DNA of 11,411 nt from Gemmatimonadales bacterium (GTDB lineage Bacteria; Gemmatimonadota; Gemmatimonadetes; Gemmatimonadales; GWC2-71-9), in the NCBI GenBank assembly GCA_013812695.1, contig JACCSZ010000184.1, forward strand, positions 1 to 11,411. The letters run 5' to 3'. Below are positions 7,013-11,411 of this stretch, one piece after another. The position numbers and the translations under genes were made by a program. How positions within the stretch are numbered: the stretch's first letter is position 1; each line of letters begins with the position of its first letter. The notes below the pieces were generated by a model. That model saw only the letters and a list, made by a program, of their open reading frames with translations, was not told where the DNA came from and ran no database searches.

Positions 7013-7072
7013 CGACCCCGCGAGTGCCGGAATGCGTCCCCCCACCACACAGGAGCGCTACGTCCTCCGGGA
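7013..7072. other. Convergent intergenic gap, no clear terminator
   Basis: Sixty bases separate the convergent stops of the plus-strand GT2 gene (7012) and the last gene of the minus-strand operon (7073). A short imperfect dyad around AGGAGCGCTACGTCCT is the best candidate structure, but it has mismatches in the stem and no T-tract, so no terminator is called. Confidence 0.5.
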
Positions 7073-8548
7073 TCACGGGTGAATGCTCCGCCCCATTCCG
7101 CTCGGAAGTGCACGAGTCCGCATGAGCAGCGTCGCGTTTGAATCCCGATGCCACGCCCGCCATTCCCGCGTCGCCTCCACCGCCGCGATCACCGGCGCAC
7201 CCGACGGAAGCAGGATCAACTCAACCTCCCACCGATCCAGCTCCTCCCGCCAGCCGGCCTCCTGATTGCGGATGCGGCTGTACGATCTCGTGATCGCCTC
7301 GCCGTAGAAGTCCGTCTGGCCATCGATGAACACCCGCTGTTCGGGCCAGGCGTAGAGTAGGTATCCGCCCCAGGCGAACTCGTTGAAAATCCGGCCCTGC
7401 AACCCGGCATCCCGCGCCCTGCGGACCGCCTCGACCGGAAAGATGCCGGGGTCGAACCGAGCAGGCAGTAGCTGCACTCCGAGAACCTCTTGGCGCTCCC
7501 CCAGAAATAGCAACGCGGCCGCCGCGATCACACTCCACGGCCCCGCGCGCGAGGCCGCTGCGCCCACCGCAAATGTCGCTCGGAACCGCACCAGCACGCG
7601 AGAACGCAATTCGCGCCACGTGGAGTCGAAGTGCATGACGACGAGCGGGAGCGCGGTGATCGCGAACAGCGGGATGTTGCGCGCCGAGTTGAGTGCAAAG
7701 GCGGAATTGGCGAGCAGTACTGCCAGCCAAGGGAGGGGAAGCCGCCGGCGGCTCAGGGCCAGCGCGCCGAGCAACGCGAGCAGCACCACCATGAACACTC
7801 GCGCATACCACTCGTGGAAATCCGGCGATTGGTACTCGGCGGTGCGATCCACCAGGTAGGTCTTTCCGAGGTAACCCGCGACGTGCGCCAAGATCCCGGG
7901 CCCGCTGGGGGTCAGACACGCGCCGGCCAGGGCCGCTCCGAGGGCCAGCGCGTACCAGCGTCGGTCGGTCGACGACGCCAGATACAGGCCGATGAGCACG
8001 AGCCCGTAGAGAAAGCCTCCGTGCAAATTGGCCCATACGACGAACAGAGCAAATATGAGCCACAACGCCAGACGCCCCCCCCGCTCCAACAGCCCGAGCA
8101 GCAGCACGGCGCCGAGCAAGGTGAACACGTGCGGTCGCGCGAGCCAGTGGAAGGCGCCGCTGAGCCCGGCTACAAGGGCGGTTAGAAACGCCAGCAATGG
8201 ATCGACGCCGGAGCGAAGGAGAAACAGCGTCAGCACGCCGTAGGTTGTGGCGACTACGAGCGCCACGAGGACGAGCACCCCCGCAAGGCCGCGTTGGTGG
8301 TGAGCTCCAGCGAACAGCACCTCGCTCAACCACTCGTACGGAACGAACGGCTGATCCGCCGCGGTAAAGGAGAACCGGTCGGTGTGAAAGAGTGCCCCTC
8401 GGTCGATCATCGTCTGCCCCACCCGGATGTGACGACCTAGGTCACCGTCGGTGTTCAATGCTTGCCAACCTCGGGCGAGCGGCATCGCGAGCAGGAAGAG
8501 TATGAAGACGATGTCGGCCGGCGAGGGAAGGACGCGCCGCGGCTTCAT
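7073..8548 (-). CDS. Polytopic membrane protein, uncharacterised GT-C-like family, paralogue B
   Basis: The product is 491 residues from ATG 8548, which overlaps the stop of the upstream paralogue as ATGA. No Shine-Dalgarno precedes it, so translation probably depends on coupling. The frame is open far upstream, but that part is only the antiparalogue frame of the previous gene. After helix 1 comes LNTDGDLGRHIRVG, with the acidic DGD at 34-36, then FSFTAADQPFVPYEWLSEVL. Later motifs are WLARPHVFTLLG, VVWANLHGGFLYG and EYQSPDFHEWYARVF. About ten hydrophobic segments are followed by a soluble C-terminal domain with WGGYLLYAWPEQRVFIDG and then TDFYG. The same motifs in the same order occur in the neighbouring gene at 8545-10107. 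The acidic first outer loop and overall topology suggest a GT-C-type transferase or a related membrane glycan protein, but I recognise no characterised member. Confidence 0.7.
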   Translation of the reverse strand: MKPRRVLPSPADIVFILFLLAMPLARGWQALNTDGDLGRHIRVGQTMIDRGALFHTDRFSFTAADQPFVPYEWLSEVLFAGAHHQRGLAGVLVLVALVVATTYGVLTLFLLRSGVDPLLAFLTALVAGLSGAFHWLARPHVFTLLGAVLLLGLLERGGRLALWLIFALFVVWANLHGGFLYGLVLIGLYLASSTDRRWYALALGAALAGACLTPSGPGILAHVAGYLGKTYLVDRTAEYQSPDFHEWYARVFMVVLLALLGALALSRRRLPLPWLAVLLANSAFALNSARNIPLFAITALPLVVMHFDSTWRELRSRVLVRFRATFAVGAAASRAGPWSVIAAAALLFLGERQEVLGVQLLPARFDPGIFPVEAVRRARDAGLQGRIFNEFAWGGYLLYAWPEQRVFIDGQTDFYGEAITRSYSRIRNQEAGWREELDRWEVELILLPSGAPVIAAVEATREWRAWHRDSNATLLMRTRALPSGMGRSIHP

Positions 8549-10107
8549 CGGCCATTCGCGCAGCCGCTGACCAGCGCGGTGGCGGCCATGCCCCCGTCTC
8601 CCAGAGAGTCGCGCTCGAGCAGTGTCGCGGTGCGGTCGCAGTACCAGACGCGCCAGCTTCCGTCCTGGGCCAGTTCGTTGATCATGGCGGAGCCGGTCGG
8701 CATGAGCACGAGCGACACGTCGCGCCCGGCCAACGTATCGCGCCAGCCCGGCTGGATGCCGCTCACGTCCATATAGGTGCGCATCAGGCGGGGTCCGTAG
8801 AAGTCCGTGCCGCCGTCGATGAACACCCGCTGCTCGGGCCAGGCGTAGAGCAGGTACCCTCCCCAGACGAAGTCGTGAAACATCCTGCCCTGGAGCCGCG
8901 CCGAGCGAGCCTGGGCCACCGCGGCGATGGGGAACTCCTTCGGATCGAGCCGGTCCGGCACCAGGTCCAGCGAGCCCAGGCGGCCGTGCAGCACCCCCAG
9001 GACGCACAGCACGGCGGTCACGCCCGCGATGAATATGGTGTTGGAGCCACGGCGGGCATCCCACTCGAAGATCGCACGCAGGCCGCGCCAGTCCGGGAGC
9101 CGGCGCCAGGCGGGATCGAAGTGGAGCGCCAGGATCGGGAACACGGTGGCGGCGTAGAGCTGAATGTTGCGCCGCGCCTGGAGAGCGAAGGCGATGTTGG
9201 CGAGCACCAGGAAGAGCCGCGGCAGCGTCGGCCGTCCCGGCACGAGCGCAAACGACGCCACGACCGCGAGCAGCGAGATCAGCAGCATCTTGCCGCCCGT
9301 GCTGTGAAAGTCGGGCGAGAGGAACTCGTGAGTGTTGTCCCGAAGGAATGGTTCACCGAAGAATTGAATGATGTGGACGTGCAGTCCCCACCCGTTCGGG
9401 TTGACCAGGCTTCCCAGCAGGCCGGCGCCCAGCGCGCCCGCGTAATAGCGTACCTCGTCGGCCGCGCCGGGCGACCCCCGCTTGCCCCACCACTCGGCCA
9501 CGCTGCCCGCCAGGTAGATCCCCAGGAGCGTCAAGCCGAATACGAAACCGCCGTGGACGTTGGCCCACAGGGCGTAGGCGGGCACCAGCAGCCAGAGTCG
9601 AGGCCGCCGTTCGCCCGGCTCCAGCACGAACAGCATCGCCATCACGGCGAACAGCGTGAACAGGTGAGGCCGGGCGGTCCAGTGCACGGCACCGAGGATC
9701 GCGGAGGCGATACTCACCAGGTAGGTGAGCAGGGCGTCGACCCGACGGGACAACAGGAACCGCGCCAGCAGCGCGTAGCTGCCGGCGATCAGCAGGCTCG
9801 CCAGGATCGCCACGCCCGAGAGCCCGCCGATTCGATGCGCCGCGGCGTAGAGCAGCTGACTCCCGTACTCGAATGCGACGAAGGGATCCCCCCCGCGCGT
9901 GAAGGAGAACATGTCCTCGTGCAGCAAGGCGCGATGCCGCAGCATCCACTCGCCGTGCCGTAGGTGCCGCAGCAGGTCGCCATCGGCGTTGAGCAGGCGG
10001 GCGGAGAACACGAGGGGGACGGTCAGCGCCCAGATGAAGAAGACGACGGCCGGAATGGACGGATATGGCTTGGCTGATCGCGGCGCCGCGAGGTCGTGAG
10101 GCTTCAT
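8545..10107 (-). CDS. Polytopic membrane protein, uncharacterised GT-C-like family, paralogue A
   Basis: The product is 520 residues from ATG 10107 (MKPHDLAAPRS), which overlaps the methyltransferase stop as ATGA. An in-frame ATG at 10158 lies inside the methyltransferase and is unlikely. No Shine-Dalgarno is visible before 10107. Motifs in order are LNADGDLLRHLRHG with DGD at 42-44, FSFTRGGDPFVAFEYGSQLL, WTARPHLFTLF and ALWANVHGGFVFG. Then come VNPNGWGL, EFLSPDFHS, FALQARRNIQLYA, and a soluble C-terminal part with WGGYLLYAWPEQRVFIDG followed by TDFYG. About ten membrane segments separate these. It aligns along its whole length by eye with the 491-residue product of 7073-8548, so the two are a tandem duplication. 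Conserved acidic and His/Trp residues in presumed outer loops suggest a catalytic role on lipid-linked sugars. This is inference from topology and neighbours (a GT2 and a methyltransferase). Confidence 0.7.
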   Translation of the reverse strand: MKPHDLAAPRSAKPYPSIPAVVFFIWALTVPLVFSARLLNADGDLLRHLRHGEWMLRHRALLHEDMFSFTRGGDPFVAFEYGSQLLYAAAHRIGGLSGVAILASLLIAGSYALLARFLLSRRVDALLTYLVSIASAILGAVHWTARPHLFTLFAVMAMLFVLEPGERRPRLWLLVPAYALWANVHGGFVFGLTLLGIYLAGSVAEWWGKRGSPGAADEVRYYAGALGAGLLGSLVNPNGWGLHVHIIQFFGEPFLRDNTHEFLSPDFHSTGGKMLLISLLAVVASFALVPGRPTLPRLFLVLANIAFALQARRNIQLYAATVFPILALHFDPAWRRLPDWRGLRAIFEWDARRGSNTIFIAGVTAVLCVLGVLHGRLGSLDLVPDRLDPKEFPIAAVAQARSARLQGRMFHDFVWGGYLLYAWPEQRVFIDGGTDFYGPRLMRTYMDVSGIQPGWRDTLAGRDVSLVLMPTGSAMINELAQDGSWRVWYCDRTATLLERDSLGDGGMAATALVSGCANGR

Positions 10108-10844
10108 GCGGCGCGCCGGCCGACGGCGAGCAACGATACGCCGAATGGGAACGAGCAAGTCCCCTTGGCCCGGGTCAACCAGCGTTTCTCCGCGGCGAAA
10201 ATCCGGCGCAAGGCGGTATTGAGGGGTCGAGGGGGAACGCGGAGGCCGCCGGAGCCCTGTGTACCCAACACCCGGCCACCGAGGCGCACCACGGCGGCCA
10301 GGGGAAAGAGCGAGGCGTTGAAATACGTGCTTCGCTCGACCTCGAACCCGGCGCGGGTGAGCACCCCGCTCAACTCCCGCCGGGTGTACCGCCGCCGATG
10401 CTCGTTCAACTCGTCGTGCGGTGACCAGAGAAACATGAACGCGGGGACGGTAATGATCACGACGCCGCCGGGGGTGAGAACTTCGCGGAGCCGCACCAGC
10501 GCTTCCACGTCGTCGGTGAGGTGCTCCAGCACGTCCAGCAGGAACACACCTCCGAAGCGACTGCCGGCCACGGACGACAGGTCTTCCGCGCCGCCCCTCG
10601 CGATTCGGCCGAGCCCACGGTCACGACAGAGCTCCAGCGCGACCGGCGAGACATCCAGTCCGAATGCCTCGTAGCGCTGCTGCAGGCGCTCGAGCACGTA
10701 GCCGGTCCCGCAGCCCACGTCGAGGACTCGAGTACGATCAGGGAGCAAACCCTCCGCCACCGCGAGGACGATTTCCCGCCGGGCCTGGAACCACCAATGA
10801 TGCTGCTCGACTTCCGAAAACGTTCTGAAAAGAGACACGTCCAT
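10104..10844 (-). CDS. Class I SAM-dependent methyltransferase
   Basis: The product is 246 residues from ATG 10844, four bases after the stop codon of the upstream GT2 gene. The N-terminal FSEVEQHHWWFQARREIV (9-26) is the typical lead-in of Methyltransf_11/23-type enzymes found in surface-glycan loci. SAM-binding motif I is VLDVGCGTG (40-48), an acidic residue ends strand 2 (GLDVS, 62-66), and motif post-I is FLLDVLEHL (101-109). PGGVVIITVPA, NEHRRRYTRREL and a C-terminal half containing FNASLFPLAAVVRL follow. It has no zinc-ribbon cysteines, unlike the methyltransferase at 3642-4580, so the two are not close copies. The probable substrate is a sugar or polyprenyl-linked glycan, judging only by the operon. 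It is coupled downstream to paralogue A by an ATGA overlap. Confidence 0.85.
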   Translation of the reverse strand: MDVSLFRTFSEVEQHHWWFQARREIVLAVAEGLLPDRTRVLDVGCGTGYVLERLQQRYEAFGLDVSPVALELCRDRGLGRIARGGAEDLSSVAGSRFGGVFLLDVLEHLTDDVEALVRLREVLTPGGVVIITVPAFMFLWSPHDELNEHRRRYTRRELSGVLTRAGFEVERSTYFNASLFPLAAVVRLGGRVLGTQGSGGLRVPPRPLNTALRRIFAAEKRWLTRAKGTCSFPFGVSLLAVGRRAA

Positions 10845-10848
10845 CGGA

Positions 10849-11411
10849 TTACTGGGCCGACACAGGAGTGTCCGCGTGCCGGCCCCCCGCCGGCAGGCGC
10901 GCCGCGAGCATCGACTCGTCCATGTTGTCGAGGGAATCGATGATGTAGAGGGGGCGCTGTTTGACCTCGTCGTAGATTCGGCTGATGTACTCGCCGATGA
11001 TCCCTATGGTCAGCAGTTGGACCCCGCCCAGAAACAGAATGATGACCACGCTCGAGGCCCAGCCACGCACCTCGTAACCCACCGTCAGTTTTTCGATCAG
11101 GAACCACACCGCCAGCAGAAAGCTCGTGGCTGAGACCAACAGTCCGAAATAGGTCGCGACGCGAAGCGGCGCCTTGGAGAGCGAAAAAATCCCGTTCAGC
11201 GCCAGGGCCAGCGACTGCTGGAAGGTGTATTTGGCATCCCCTGCGAACCGCCCGGGGCGGTCGAAATCCACCGCGGTCTGGCGAAACCCGATCCAGGCAC
11301 GGAGTCCGCGGATGTACCGGTTGCGTTCCGGCATCTTGTTCAAGAGGTCGACCACCCGGCGGTCCATGAGGCAAAAGTCGCCGGTGTCGGCGGGGATCTC
11401 GGGATTGGCCA
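10849..11411 (-). CDS. GT2 glycosyltransferase, GtrB-like polyprenyl-phosphate sugar transferase, C-terminal part
   Basis: The gene enters from the right edge; 186 codons are visible before TAA at 10849-10851, and an in-frame ATG at 11367 is internal. The visible start IPADTGDFCLMDRRVVDLL and the following MPERNRYIRGLRAWIGF (residues 26-42) are the conserved second half of the GT-A domain in GtrB/DPM1-like enzymes. Two membrane helices at about 84-105 and 117-139 are followed by GEYISRIYDEVKQRPLYII, the signature C-terminus of this class. Such proteins are usually about 310-340 residues, so roughly 130-150 residues are missing, including the DxD motif. Known relatives transfer glucose or another sugar from a nucleotide donor to undecaprenyl phosphate. 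It appears to be the first visible gene of a four-gene minus-strand operon with two or three further genes tightly coupled behind it. Confidence 0.9.
   Translation of the reverse strand, partial: ANPEIPADTGDFCLMDRRVVDLLNKMPERNRYIRGLRAWIGFRQTAVDFDRPGRFAGDAKYTFQQSLALALNGIFSLSKAPLRVATYFGLLVSATSFLLAVWFLIEKLTVGYEVRGWASSVVIILFLGGVQLLTIGIIGEYISRIYDEVKQRPLYIIDSLDNMDESMLAARLPAGGRHADTPVSAQ

Noticed and set aside
7013..7072. Possible bidirectional terminator between convergent genes
   Set aside because: The only dyad has stem mismatches and no T-tract on either strand.
7221..8333. Minus-strand open frame (370 codons) overlapping paralogue B
   Set aside because: It is an alternative-frame shadow, Arg/Ala-rich. 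Its apparent similarity to the shadow of paralogue A merely reflects the DNA similarity of the two real genes.
8549..9064. Upstream extension of the minus-strand frame that contains the 7073-8548 gene
   Set aside because: This part lies inside paralogue A in another frame, is Arg/Gly/Pro-rich without membrane segments, and is open only because of high GC. The true start is the ATGA-coupled ATG at 8548.
8875..9963. Long plus-strand open frame (362 codons) antisense to paralogue A
   Set aside because: It is rich in Gln, Arg, Glu and Pro with low complexity, typical of an antisense shadow of a high-GC membrane protein gene. It shows no domain motifs.
10457..11374. Minus-strand open frame spanning the GT2/methyltransferase boundary
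   Set aside because: It crosses two well-supported genes in a different frame and has no recognisable protein features.

Overview
The window is a stretch of a high-GC bacterial chromosome devoted mainly to cell-surface glycan (polysaccharide or glycolipid) assembly. It holds one membrane-sugar operon running leftward on the right side, a lower-GC group of glycan genes in the middle, and a disturbed, chimeric region on the left. No tRNA, rRNA, CRISPR array, transposase or phage gene was seen. The lipoprotein M28 peptidase N-terminus at the left edge (a motif reading FADDSMMGR followed by AGT.GN) and the YIP1-type membrane protein resemble, from memory, proteins common in Gemmatimonadota. That phylum is the best guess, but it is an inference.

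Layout. 1-313 (-): start of a secreted M28-type peptidase lipoprotein, cut by the window edge. 314-464: divergent intergenic region with two small inverted repeats. 465-740 (+): N-terminal fragment of a YIP1-family membrane protein that loses family resemblance near 640. About 641-1072 (+): C-terminal fragment of a different, glycosyltransferase-like membrane protein in another frame. 1069-2784 (+): GT39/GT-C-type membrane glycosyltransferase. 2836-3645 and 3642-4580 (-): overlapping pair of a DPG-synthase-like GT2 enzyme and a zinc-ribbon SAM methyltransferase. 4649-6196 (+): uncharacterised polytopic membrane protein. 6284-7012 (+): DPM-synthase-like GT2 enzyme. 7073-11411 (-): operon read right to left, comprising a GtrB-like GT2 enzyme with two C-terminal membrane helices (cut by the right edge), a SAM methyltransferase, and two tandem paralogous polytopic membrane proteins joined by ATGA overlaps.

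How they may work together (inference). GT2 enzymes of the DPM/DPG/GtrB class load a sugar from a nucleotide donor onto a polyprenyl phosphate on the cytoplasmic face. GT-C membrane enzymes then use such lipid-linked sugars on the outer face of the membrane. Methyltransferases can decorate or cap the sugars. The window contains this set twice: in the lower-GC middle block (GT-C, GT2, methyltransferase, polytopic protein, GT2) and in the high-GC right operon (GT2, methyltransferase, two polytopic paralogues). The most noteworthy points are the chimeric junction near 640, the base-composition change at about 1070, and the tandem paralogous membrane proteins of a family that I do not recognise as characterised.
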